Below, in pieces: positions 1 through 8,014 of a DNA stretch of 27,340 nucleotides. The notes beneath the pieces are model-generated. The model searched no databases, had not been told where the DNA came from, and saw nothing but the letters and a program-made list of their open reading frames with translations. The DNA is from CAZTDD01 sp964612675 (lineage in GTDB: Bacteria > Hinthialibacterota > Hinthialibacteria > Hinthialibacterales > JAKPRU01). The translations under genes were made by a program, and so were the position numbers. Each line of letters opens with the position of its first letter. The first letter of the stretch is position 1. Location of the stretch: NCBI GenBank assembly GCA_964612675.1, contig CAZTDD010000099.1, positions 1 through 27,340 of the forward strand, given 5' to 3'.

Positions 1-90
1 AAATCAGCGGCTTACCCTCGCAACCACACCTTCAACTGCCGAATTTAGGTTCATGGAAACCAGTGATTTTCGTCCGCGTACAGATCAAGA

Positions 91-1368
91 TTATATAAAT
101 TCTTCAATACTCCACGGCGAACGGTATTTTCGCTCCATCATTTTCTTTGCTATCGGGTTACCGACAATTGTCTGCCGCTTCGGATCGAATTGAACACGGG
201 TTCCGAGGACAGCCGAAATATTTCCGAGATGACAGAGCGTTGCGGAGGTATGGCCCACTTCGATGGATGCGTTCGTCTTCGCATCGCCGCGTATCGCGTC
301 GGCGAAATTGGTTACATGCGGAATATCGAGCCCTCTTCCCCGATGCTGTTCGGGTTCTCCATCTCTTGGATAAAACGTCCATCCACCCCGGTCGATTCTG
401 AGCGAGCCTTTCTCTCCGTCGAACTCACAGCCTCGTGTCGTCCCGCCGCCGACACCGAATTTCGACCAGAGCCGCATTTCCCAGAGCACGGTGAGTTCGG
501 GATACTCGTAGATCACTGTTTGCGTATCCGGCCATTCTTTCGCATCCTTTACGACATACTGACCGCCCGCACCGCCGGCCGCCGTCGGGAATCCGACGTT
601 CATGAACCACCGAATCACATCCAGCCAATGCGCGCCCCAATTTCCCATCTCCCCGGTACCGTACTCGCGGACAAAATGCCAGTTGTAATGGACACGGTAT
701 TCGTTGTAGGGGCGTAACGGAGCCGGACCGGTCCACATCGAATAATCCAGCGTTTCCGGAGGTTTTGTGTCCGGCACAATCGGCAGGACAGGCCTTTCGT
801 GAACGATACATCCCCGGCAAAATCCGACTTTTCCCAGACCGCCCGAATCGATAAACTCCTTCGCTTCGAAGAAATGCGGGCCGCTTCGCTGTTGCGTGCC
901 GATCATGACGACCAGGTCGGGATGCTTTTTCTGTGCCGCAACCATCGCCTTGCCGTCGTTGATATTGTACGAGGCCGGTTTTTCCAGAAAAACATGTTTT
1001 CCGGCATCGAGGGCCATACAGGTTTGAAGCGCGTGCCAGTGATCGGGTGTCGCGATGATAACCGTATCCACATCGCGATCTTCGAAAACGCGTCGAAAAT
1101 CCATTTCCTGTTTCGGCGGTCTTGAGACTTTGTCTTTGATGCGGTCGAGCGCGTTGTCGAACATGGCCTCGTCGCAATCGCACACCGTCACAATATTGAA
1201 TTGGCCGGAATCGAGGAAATACGCCGCGTCTTTGCCGCCCCGATTACGGCAGCCGATTACGGCCGCGTTGATTTTGTCATTTGCCGCAGCCGGTTTGATC
1301 CCGGCAGCAGTACCAGCAGTGGCCACAGAGGATGTTTTCAAAAATGTACGCCGCGAAAATGATTTCAT
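91..1368 (-). CDS. Tat-exported Gfo/Idh/MocA family oxidoreductase
   Basis: This 425-residue protein is a probable NAD(P)-dependent sugar or inositol dehydrogenase-like enzyme. A twin-arginine leader (SRRTFLK, Arg6-Arg7) followed by an Ala-rich stretch to about residue 30 indicates Tat export of a folded, cofactor-loaded protein. The Rossmann fold follows, with AAVIGCRNRGG at about 35-45, an ATPDHWH segment at 106-112 and the family's EKP motif at 129-131. The C-terminal alpha/beta domain carries GNWGAHWLDVIRWF (His247, Asp250), where the family places its catalytic residues. The length is normal for the exported subfamily. The start is supported by AAAGGAGAG just upstream. A 142-bp gap holding an inverted repeat separates it from the exported propeller gene upstream, so co-transcription is possible but unproven. 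The substrate cannot be read from the sequence. Confidence 0.93.
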   Translation of the reverse strand: MKSFSRRTFLKTSSVATAGTAAGIKPAAANDKINAAVIGCRNRGGKDAAYFLDSGQFNIVTVCDCDEAMFDNALDRIKDKVSRPPKQEMDFRRVFEDRDVDTVIIATPDHWHALQTCMALDAGKHVFLEKPASYNINDGKAMVAAQKKHPDLVVMIGTQQRSGPHFFEAKEFIDSGGLGKVGFCRGCIVHERPVLPIVPDTKPPETLDYSMWTGPAPLRPYNEYRVHYNWHFVREYGTGEMGNWGAHWLDVIRWFMNVGFPTAAGGAGGQYVVKDAKEWPDTQTVIYEYPELTVLWEMRLWSKFGVGGGTTRGCEFDGEKGSLRIDRGGWTFYPRDGEPEQHRGRGLDIPHVTNFADAIRGDAKTNASIEVGHTSATLCHLGNISAVLGTRVQFDPKRQTIVGNPIAKKMMERKYRSPWSIEEFI

Positions 1369-1392
1369 TATTCTCTCCTTTGGAAGTGGTTT

Positions 1393-1455
1393 GGTGGGTT
1401 ACGCTCCTCGGACGTTGTCGGATTCATCGTAGGTTGAGTATGTCGCTAACCCACC
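1393..1455. repeat. Imperfect REP-like inverted repeat
   Basis: Arms GGTGGGTTA (1393-1401) and TAACCCACC (1447-1455) are perfect reverse complements over 9 bp, separated by a 45-nt loop, and the right arm is followed by CTACG. The arrangement resembles the GTAGGGTGGGTTA-type palindromes found scattered in many bacterial genomes. It lies between two co-directional minus-strand genes and might act as a weak terminator or be a degenerate REP copy. No second copy was seen in the window. Confidence 0.4.
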
Positions 1456-1510
1456 CTACGCGTCTGAATCCGCCGGTTGAGCTGTGAAATACGAATTCGA
1501 ATGTATAAAA

Positions 1511-2923
1511 TCAATCATTGTCTCCATCGCGAAACCCGACAAGAAAGATCTGCTGCCAGAGTTGACCGTTGATAGGAACCGCCTGGTTGAAGGCAATGGT
1601 ATTTCCGTCATGCGACCAGAGAAAATTGTTTCGTTCCTCGCCTTCTTCCTCGGTCAGCACCGTCGATTGTCCGAACGAGTCTCCATCGGCCACAGAGATA
1701 ACAAGCAAGCGATTCCGGTTGTCGACTGTTACGATACGCGTTCCCGATGGATGCCAGCGTGGCGCAAGCGCGATACCCTCGGGTTTGAACGAAGCCTGAC
1801 GCGGTTCTCCTCCAAGCGGCGAAATCAGAAACACTTGTTGTTTGCCGTTATTGTCCGCCATCAGGAACGAGATCTGAGAACCGTCGGGTGAAGAGCGGGC
1901 GATCCCCTGGATCCCTGGATGTGGCTGGTCAACTGTGAATGTCAGTCGGCGTTGTACTGTCCCCGCGGGCGGCTGCGGAAAGTCTAATGGCGTTCCCTCG
2001 AGCGGGCCCCATTTTCCCGGTCTTGTCAAATCGCTTGGAATATCGACAATAAAAAGCTCGTCGACCTCATTGCCGTTCTTGTCGCGTACTTTACCCACAA
2101 ACGCTCGCGCCATTTGCAGCGTACCGTCCTCGCGTCGGTAGCCGTGCGTACCGACCCAACTGTCACCTGCCGCGTAGCTGATTCCGTCGCTACCCGGTTT
2201 TGGGTCTGGTGTCACGCGAACGACAAGCACGCTCCATCCCTCGCCGTCGTTGTTTTCGCCAAGCGAATCTTCATCGACCGACACCGGGTGGTTTCGCACG
2301 GTGACACCGATCGTGCGCAGGTCTTTGCCGAGGGCTTTCATGATTTGGTCGTTGTAGGTATAGCCGACATATCTCCCTGTCCCATCCGGTTCATGGCGAT
2401 GAGTGCCGCCACGAAGTGCGCCGGGCGTATACGGGAATGTGACATCGCGCGCGTCGAGAATCCATGTTTTTCCGGAACCGTTTCCATCCACCATTCGTCC
2501 GAATCGGCAAGTCTTTGCGTATCGCAGACCGGTCTCGGTCGGTTTGCCGCAGATGAACATCACCTCGTTTTTGATATGCGAGTAATTCGCCGCGCCCATG
2601 CCCGGACCGAAGTCCTGGATGGGATTTTTCGCCTTGTAAAGGACCGTGATCTCGCCGGTTTTGACGTTGACCTTCTCGATTGTGCGACCGTTTGCGATGT
2701 TCCCGTCCGGGGGGCGGGTATCGTAACAGAGGAACCGATCGTCGGGCGAGAAGTTCTCGTTGTTGTCGAGGCAGTGGTTCTTCGGGCCGGAAGTTAATTG
2801 TCGTACTGACGAGGCGTCAGCCGGATTGAAGGCAAACAGGACGCACGCGAAGAATCCACAGGACAAAATAATCAGTGAGGGTACGTTTCGAAAAAGTACT
2901 CGTTCTTCTCTTACAGTTGGCAC
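1511..2923 (-). CDS. Exported DUF3748 (YidR-like) beta-propeller protein
   Basis: The protein matches the DUF3748 family (Escherichia coli YidR) along its length. Shared features as I recall them are RQLTSGPKNHCLDNNENFSPD at the propeller start, TIEKVNVKTGEI, the PYTPGALRGGTHRHE core, TYNDQIMKAL, PDPKPGSDGI, AGTVQRRLTFT and LISPLGGEPRQA. It is probably a TolB/PD40-type propeller of unknown function. I place the start at the GTG at 2923, preceded by AAGGAAAG, giving 470 residues and a signal peptide (hydrophobic core about residues 14-32, likely cleavage near ADASS). The frame stays open upstream to a GTG at 3046, but that would add 41 residues before the signal sequence. Export is notable because E. 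coli YidR lacks such a leader. Function is unknown. Confidence 0.88.
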   Translation of the reverse strand: MPTVREERVLFRNVPSLIILSCGFFACVLFAFNPADASSVRQLTSGPKNHCLDNNENFSPDDRFLCYDTRPPDGNIANGRTIEKVNVKTGEITVLYKAKNPIQDFGPGMGAANYSHIKNEVMFICGKPTETGLRYAKTCRFGRMVDGNGSGKTWILDARDVTFPYTPGALRGGTHRHEPDGTGRYVGYTYNDQIMKALGKDLRTIGVTVRNHPVSVDEDSLGENNDGEGWSVLVVRVTPDPKPGSDGISYAAGDSWVGTHGYRREDGTLQMARAFVGKVRDKNGNEVDELFIVDIPSDLTRPGKWGPLEGTPLDFPQPPAGTVQRRLTFTVDQPHPGIQGIARSSPDGSQISFLMADNNGKQQVFLISPLGGEPRQASFKPEGIALAPRWHPSGTRIVTVDNRNRLLVISVADGDSFGQSTVLTEEEGEERNNFLWSHDGNTIAFNQAVPINGQLWQQIFLVGFRDGDND

Positions 2924-3128
2924 GAGGTTCTTTCCTTTCTTCCAGCATTCCCTGAATCTCTCATGTTTCCGGTACAGAGTAAATTCAACCGGGCTCATGA
3001 TGGAGAAGCGCCCGGAGGCCCTTTTCAGTTGAGAGAGACCTTTCACTTTTGTGTGACCCTGGCCTCCTATTTACTAATCTTGCGTTGAGACTTCAACCCA
3101 TCTTATTCCCTAGTACGGAGCACCCGTG

Positions 3129-3134
3129 TATAAT
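3129..3134 (+). promoter_or_regulatory. Candidate sigma70-type -10 box for the ATPase gene
   Basis: A perfect TATAAT hexamer preceded directly by TG lies 45 bases before the ATPase ATG. No good -35 box sits 17 bases upstream (TTCCCT at 3106-3111), so recognition would rely on the -10 region. A start near 3141 would give a leader of about 38 nt. This is judged from sequence only. Confidence 0.4.
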
Positions 3135-3178
3135 CCACCTGCTTGCGAAACGAAGCTAGTCCAAAGGAGCTCTCGGAC

Positions 3179-4327
3179 ATGTATGAGATAAACCACATCC
3201 GAATCAGAGGCTTCAGGCGGTTATGTAACGTCGACCTTCCGGTCAGGTCTCCCATGGTGTTGATCGGTCCTAACAGCGTTGGGAAAACATCCCTCCTGGA
3301 TGTCTTTTCTCTCCTGTCGGCTTCGGCTGCGGCCCGATTAAACCAGAGACTGGATGACAAAGGCGGAATAGCGAATAACTTGACCTACGATAGAGGTAGG
3401 GAGATATCTTTTCACGTTGATATGACTGTTCCGGGTCATAGACCTCTCGAGTACGCTTTTGAATTGCTCCCCCGGGGGCCGTCTTACAGTATATCGAGGG
3501 AAGTACTCTCTCAAGAACGGGAAGGATATGCGGAGCCTTTCAAACATATCGAGTCTGAGTACGACAACATTCGATATTTCAACATTGAGGAGGGGGGGCT
3601 TCAGAGACCGAACTGGGAGTATAATCCACTCGAAACCTCCTTGTCACAGGTTCCGAAAATGTTCCACCAACCGGAGGAACTCAGGCGTATATTAAGTTCG
3701 GCCGTCCAATACCATGTTCTGAACGTCGGCGAACGTGATCCAGTAAAACTGCCGCAGAAAATGAAACCCGCCGATCTACCGGGTCGTGATGGCGAGGACC
3801 TCGTGCCACTCCTGTACTATCTACGAGAAAGCGACCGTGAACGATACGAATCCATTGAAGATACTTTAAGGTCGGGCTTTCCTGGATTTCAGAATCTGAA
3901 CTTCCCGCCGGTTGCGGCAGGGATGTTGACAATGGCCTGGAATGACAAGAATTTCAGCACGCCTCTCTATACAAACCAGCTTTCAGAAGGAACGCTTCGA
4001 TTCTTGTGGCTCACAGCCCTGCTGGCAAGTCCCGGGATACCGACGATTACTATGATCGATGAACCGGAAGTCAGCCTTCACCCGGAGTTGCTGAGCTTGC
4101 TAGCCGATCTCATGCGTGAAGCTGCGCAACGTACCCAGCTCATTGTCGCCACTCACTCCGACAGGTTGGTTCGGTTTCTGGAGCCAAACGAAGTCGTAGT
4201 CATGGACATCGAAGAGGATGGTTCGGCTAGCGCAACATGGGCGGACGAGATGGATTTAGAGCGGTGGCTGGCGGAATACACACTGGACGAGGTCTGGGCA
4301 ATGGGTCGGATGGGAGGGCGTTCATGA
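3179..4327 (+). CDS. AAA family ATPase (OLD/SMC-like, AAA_21 type)
   Basis: This 382-residue ABC/SMC-like ATPase has an N-terminal strand typical of OLD/RecF-type proteins (INHIRIRGFRRL). Walker A is GPNSVGKTS (from residue 30), the signature is LSEGT (268-272), Walker B is ITMIDEPEVSLHP (Asp294, Glu295), and the switch His is in ATHSDRL (His326). The nucleotide site therefore looks complete. The ATG at 3179 is chosen over an upstream in-frame start because AAAGGAG ends 9 bases before it. The stop overlaps the next ATG (ATGA at 4324), the usual arrangement for a gene pair with a DUF4276 protein. DUF4276 is thought to be TOPRIM-related, and such pairs are commonly suspected of anti-phage or DNA-repair roles. 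Here the partner is broken, so this ATPase may be an orphan. The exact function is inferred. Confidence 0.9.
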   Translation: MYEINHIRIRGFRRLCNVDLPVRSPMVLIGPNSVGKTSLLDVFSLLSASAAARLNQRLDDKGGIANNLTYDRGREISFHVDMTVPGHRPLEYAFELLPRGPSYSISREVLSQEREGYAEPFKHIESEYDNIRYFNIEEGGLQRPNWEYNPLETSLSQVPKMFHQPEELRRILSSAVQYHVLNVGERDPVKLPQKMKPADLPGRDGEDLVPLLYYLRESDRERYESIEDTLRSGFPGFQNLNFPPVAAGMLTMAWNDKNFSTPLYTNQLSEGTLRFLWLTALLASPGIPTITMIDEPEVSLHPELLSLLADLMREAAQRTQLIVATHSDRLVRFLEPNEVVVMDIEEDGSASATWADEMDLERWLAEYTLDEVWAMGRMGGRS

Positions 4328-4601
4328 GAATCGCCATTATGATAGAAGGCAGAACCGAGAAAGCCTTTCTGCCGGTGTTCCGGGACCGAATCCTGAGCAT
4401 GTAAACCACCAGAATCCTCCATCAAAGCATATTCGTGAACTTTTCAGGCGCGGGCCAAAGGGAAAGTCTTATGTGAAAGTGAGGGATGCTGGGCGGATAC
4501 TGCGTGATGCCGACTTGTCTGTAGCAATCTCGCAATGTTGTGAGCTAAGGGAGTTGATCAATACAATACTCATTCTCTGCGGCGCGAGTCCGCTTACATG
4601 A
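4324..4601 (+). pseudogene. Degraded DUF4276 (TOPRIM-like) partner of the ATPase
   Basis: The first ATG overlaps the ATPase stop and encodes 26 residues beginning MRIAIMIEGRTEKAFLPVF, the characteristic DUF4276 N-terminus, before TAA at 4402-4404. A second frame, offset by +2 and open from at least 4398 to TGA at 4599-4601, encodes a family-like C-terminus: PPSKHIRELFRRGPKGKSYV, then KVRDAGRILRDADL and a Cys-Glu-Leu...Asn-Thr segment. Together the pieces make only about 93 residues, roughly half the usual length. The simplest reading is an internal out-of-frame deletion that removed the middle, where most conserved acidic residues would lie. Family assignment is from memory of conserved sequence. 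Translation of the 26-residue peptide by coupling is possible, but no working enzyme is expected. Confidence 0.65.
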
Positions 4602-4854
4602 GTAACGTCACAGTTAAGTTCTTTTTGCCTGCCGAACCCAAACGCCCCCGGCTGGAACGAGACCAACTCTGGCGACGGTTTTGATCTGACCCAGATTGTC
4701 GTTCGCCAAATTCATCGCTCCCGGAGCAGCATCGGTTAGGGGCAACTTTGCCCAACTCAACGACATCGACCCGTCTATCCGATTGACATCCTCCCCTCCC
4801 GGCACTATTGTCATTCCAATCAGTAAATACAGCGCGATCGACGGGGGAAGAACG
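4602..4854. other. Intergenic stretch without a convincing gene
   Basis: About 250 bases lie between the DUF4276 remnant and the VCBS gene. Several frames are open on both strands, including a minus-strand frame running into the VCBS coding region, but none starts with a ribosome site or shows a family I recognise. It probably holds the promoter of the downstream gene; no clear -35/-10 pair was found. Confidence 0.4.
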
Positions 4855-6099
4855 ATGCAAAGGAACTCATTTTTCGAAGCGAGGAGGAAGTTCCCAGCGA
4901 TGGGAGGATATCTGCTTCTGGTCGGGGTACTTGTCCTCACAGGCAGTTTGTCTGTTTGTGCAGAAGCGAAGCTGGAGTTCAAGCCGGTCCTGATCGAAGA
5001 CGAGGTGAATCTGTGGTGGGCGAGAGCGCTGGGCGATATCAACGGGGATGGCGTCTTGGACATCGCGCTGCAGAACAACAACGGTCACGGTGGCTGGTTG
5101 GGCTGGTATGAAGCGCAGAAGAAAGGGCGTGCGTGGAAGCGGCACATCATCGCTGAAAAGGCTCCCAACGGAGAAACGTTCTCCTGCGGCGACCTCGATA
5201 TCGGCGACATCGACAACGATGGCGATCTGGATATCCTCGGCTTCCAGCATCCGGGCGAATGGGATGAGGGCGGCGCGGAAACAGAGATCTTCTGGTTCGA
5301 CAATCCGAACTGGAAACCGCACCGCATCGGTATAGCGCCGGACTTCATCAAGGATCTCAATCTTACCGATTTCAATGAAGACGGAAAACTCGATTTGGTG
5401 ACGATCACGTATGCGGAGAATAAGATGAGTATTTTCCGTCAGGATACGCCGGTTAAATGGACACGGGTACAACAATTCACCGTCAAGAATCTGCACGAGG
5501 GGATGGATGTCGGCGATATTGACGGCGACGGGGATCCCGACGTGGCCGCGAACGGGTACTGGGTCGAGAATCCGGGCGGTGACCTGACGGGGAAGTGGAT
5601 AATCCGAAGCATCGATGAAAAATGGCATAATCAAAGCGGCGATTGGTCGAAAAACGCAACGAAACATTTTTGCCGCGATATAGACGGTGACGGACGTGTG
5701 GAAGTGTTTATTTCTCATTCGGAACGGAAGGGATATCCGGTTGCGTACTATCACACCGACGATCCCAAAAAGGGGCCATGGAAGGAACATGTGATTGAGA
5801 AAGATATGCCTGCGACGCATTCGCTTCAGGTATTCGATATGGACTGCGACGGCGATTTTGACGTGCTGGCGGGGATCAATAAGAACCGAGCGAAGGCTCT
5901 GGATCTAAAGAAATTCCCGGTCGTGATCTTTTTGAACAAAGGGAATAATCGAGATTGGGAGAAGCATCTGATTACGAACGACGGGATTTACAACGCGCAG
6001 ATCGGCGACTTGGAAAATGACGGCGATTTCGACATTTTCCGTCTTCCCACGCACGATGCGACGATGTTCGAGGTTTTGATCAATCAGGTGAAGGAATGA
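4855..6099 (+). CDS. Secreted FG-GAP/VCBS repeat beta-propeller protein
   Basis: The 414-residue product starts at an ATG behind GGGGGAAG and has a signal peptide: a basic N-terminus (EARRKF), a hydrophobic core around residues 18-35, and probable cleavage near VCAEA. The mature part carries at least seven calcium-loop repeats of the D-x-D/N-x-D-G type: DINGDGVLDIA, DIDNDGDLDIL, DFNEDGKLDLV, DIDGDGDPDVA, DIDGDGRVEVF, DMDCDGDFDVL and DLENDGDFDIF. These fit a seven-bladed integrin-alpha-like propeller. Interspersed Trp/Asn-rich segments such as WWARALGD and IFWFDNPNW recur between blades. Such proteins are periplasmic or extracellular and bind ligands or carbohydrates; no catalytic residues are evident. 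It may be co-transcribed with the antiporter 74 bases downstream. Function beyond binding is inference. Confidence 0.88.
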   Translation: MQRNSFFEARRKFPAMGGYLLLVGVLVLTGSLSVCAEAKLEFKPVLIEDEVNLWWARALGDINGDGVLDIALQNNNGHGGWLGWYEAQKKGRAWKRHIIAEKAPNGETFSCGDLDIGDIDNDGDLDILGFQHPGEWDEGGAETEIFWFDNPNWKPHRIGIAPDFIKDLNLTDFNEDGKLDLVTITYAENKMSIFRQDTPVKWTRVQQFTVKNLHEGMDVGDIDGDGDPDVAANGYWVENPGGDLTGKWIIRSIDEKWHNQSGDWSKNATKHFCRDIDGDGRVEVFISHSERKGYPVAYYHTDDPKKGPWKEHVIEKDMPATHSLQVFDMDCDGDFDVLAGINKNRAKALDLKKFPVVIFLNKGNNRDWEKHLITNDGIYNAQIGDLENDGDFDIFRLPTHDATMFEVLINQVKE

Positions 6100-6173
6100 G
6101 ATGGCTTGTGTTCAGTAATCAAGACGTAGGAGTGGGAGATTGACCGATTCGAAGGGAGGATTTCGAGCATTCC

Positions 6174-7541
6174 ATGCGTAATGTACTCCTTTTTTCTCTC
6201 CTGCTCCTCTTGGGGCTGATCGGTTCGCAGTGGCTGCCGGGCGTTGTCGGCCCCGCTTACGCCACCGTTGGCGATATTGTCCGTGTCCTGACTATGGTTG
6301 GCCTGTCGTTCATCATGATCCGTGTGGGGTATGAGTTCGACATCGACAAGTCCAATCTCAGGCAGTATGGCTGGGACTATGTGGTTGCTTTCACCGCCGC
6401 AAGTTTCCCGTGGATTTTCGTGACGTTGTATTTCGTTTATGTATTGCTTCCCCCGGATGTGTGGGGGACCTTGGCTGCGTGGCAGGAGACGCTGCTCGCC
6501 GGGCGTTTCGCCGCACCGACTTCGGCAGGTGTGTTATTCTCGATGCTCGCCGCCGCCGGCCTGAGTGCAACCTGGTTGTTTCGTAAGGCCCGCATCCTCG
6601 CCATCTTTGACGATCTGGACACCGTGTTACTGATGATTCCTCTCAAGATGCTCATGGTTGGTATGGCCTGGCAACTCGGTCTGATTGTGGTGGTCATGGC
6701 GTTTATGCTCGCAGTGGCTTACGTTTTTCTGCACAGAATTCTCATTCCGGTCACTTGGCCTTGGGTTTTGGCGTATGCCGCAGGGATCACTGCGATCAGC
6801 GAAGCGGTTTACAAAGGGTCAAAGATCATCGATGAATCGGTCCCCATTCATATCGAAGTGTTGCTGCCGGCGTTCGTGCTCGGTTGTATTATGGCGTATC
6901 CAAGACGAGACGCGGACGGGACAATCACCGGTATGGGGGACACCCATGACGGTCATAAGGCCATCGATACGCCTGCTGAAAGACGTGTCGGTACCATCAT
7001 CGCCGCTGTTTTTATGATCCTTGTTGGGTTGTCGATGCCGATGATTCTCAGCGGCGACGCGGCGGGGCAGGGCGGTGCGATGGCTGAATCGGTCGAGCCG
7101 ACGTTGCATGCGGCGGGTGTTCCCGCCGCAGAGGCAGCGGCGGCCAGAATCGGTGCATCCCGGCAGATCGGTCGGCTCACTGCCGCTCAGCCTGCGCTAG
7201 GGTGGGGGCTCATTATCCTGCATGTCCTGATCGTCACTTTTATTTCCAATCTCGGCAAGATGTTTCCTGCGTTTTGTTACCGCCGGGAGGCGCACTGGCG
7301 TGAACGGTTGGCTGTCGCTATCGGGATGTGGCCGCGTGGCGAAGTCGGAGCCGGGGTTTTGGTGATTTCGCTGAGTTACGGTATCGGTGGGCCGATTGTG
7401 ACAATTGCCATGCTCAGTCTCGCGCTGAATCTGTTATTGACCGGCTTCTTCATTTACATCGTTCAACGGTTAACCGCTCCTTTACCTGCGTATGGTCAGA
7501 CACAAGTCTCTACCGGCGTTCCGAATACGGGCAGAACGTGA
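6174..7541 (+). CDS. Cation:proton antiporter (CPA-type) membrane protein
   Basis: This 455-residue polytopic inner-membrane protein has about 11-12 predicted hydrophobic helices. The N-terminal half contains GRFAAPTSAGVLFSMLAAAG (111-129) and a conserved acidic segment FDDLDT (145-150), and the C-terminal half has ERLAVAIGMWPRGEVGAGVL, like the conserved region of Na+/H+ exchangers in the CPA families. Asp/Glu residues in these helices are the expected ion-binding sites. Two hydrophilic loops (about 244-275 and 305-340, the latter Ala/Gly-rich) are probably cytoplasmic inserts. The likely role is Na+ or K+ exchange for H+ in pH or ion homeostasis. GGAGG lies 14 bases before the ATG, slightly far, so initiation may be weak. 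Substrate ion and direction are not determinable. Confidence 0.82.
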   Translation: MRNVLLFSLLLLLGLIGSQWLPGVVGPAYATVGDIVRVLTMVGLSFIMIRVGYEFDIDKSNLRQYGWDYVVAFTAASFPWIFVTLYFVYVLLPPDVWGTLAAWQETLLAGRFAAPTSAGVLFSMLAAAGLSATWLFRKARILAIFDDLDTVLLMIPLKMLMVGMAWQLGLIVVVMAFMLAVAYVFLHRILIPVTWPWVLAYAAGITAISEAVYKGSKIIDESVPIHIEVLLPAFVLGCIMAYPRRDADGTITGMGDTHDGHKAIDTPAERRVGTIIAAVFMILVGLSMPMILSGDAAGQGGAMAESVEPTLHAAGVPAAEAAAARIGASRQIGRLTAAQPALGWGLIILHVLIVTFISNLGKMFPAFCYRREAHWRERLAVAIGMWPRGEVGAGVLVISLSYGIGGPIVTIAMLSLALNLLLTGFFIYIVQRLTAPLPAYGQTQVSTGVPNTGRT

Positions 7542-7681
7542 GCCTCGGACGGACTGTCGTCTTGACACAAAGGAGACCGAAAAGAAATCAAGTTGTCTGG
7601 TCATGCAAAAAAGGACTTGCTTTCGTATGATTTCTTATGAAGGCTGTACGATGATTTGTCGGCTGGTTAGGAGAAGAATTG

Positions 7682-7879
7682 ATGGATAAGATTCAACAGG
7701 GAAGACTGGCTTCCGTACCGGGCATTTCCGTGATTGCATGTCTGGCGATAGTGGTTGTGGGATTGCTGTTCGGGTTGTGTGCCGCGATCCGTTTCGGAGA
7801 TTATGCGGGTGCGGGCGCGTGCCTTATTGCCTCCGCTCTCGCGGCGGGGTTGCTTGCAAACGCTCTCTGGCGGCGATGA
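7682..7879 (+). CDS. Small two-helix membrane protein
   Basis: The 65-residue product starts MDKIQQGRL behind AGGAGAAG; a TTG one codon earlier is an alternative start. It has two hydrophobic segments, about residues 13-35 and 40-62, separated by a short polar turn (RFGDY), and ends in basic WRR. The clear ribosome site and clean helical-hairpin pattern support a real gene. It lies 140 bases downstream of the antiporter on the same strand and could be an accessory peptide. I recognise no family, so the function is unknown. Confidence 0.6.
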   Translation: MDKIQQGRLASVPGISVIACLAIVVVGLLFGLCAAIRFGDYAGAGACLIASALAAGLLANALWRR

Positions 7880-8014
7880 AAGCCGATGCGATGACTCGGT
7901 TTGATGGCTTCGTTGTGTAGGCGAGTCGGAGCGCAGGTTGGGGGGCGACAAACTGTCCGCAGAAACTCTAGGTGCGCGCCTCAAAGGAGCCCACCCCACC
8001 CAAACCGCCTGCTC

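Noticed and set aside
4867..5820. 317-residue minus-strand open frame
   Set aside because: It is antisense to the VCBS repeats; the regular D-x-D-G codons create long open frames on the other strand.
7603..7689. 28-residue ORF starting MQKRTCFRM before the small membrane protein
   Set aside because: No good ribosome site, overlaps the start of the next gene and has no helical or motif pattern.
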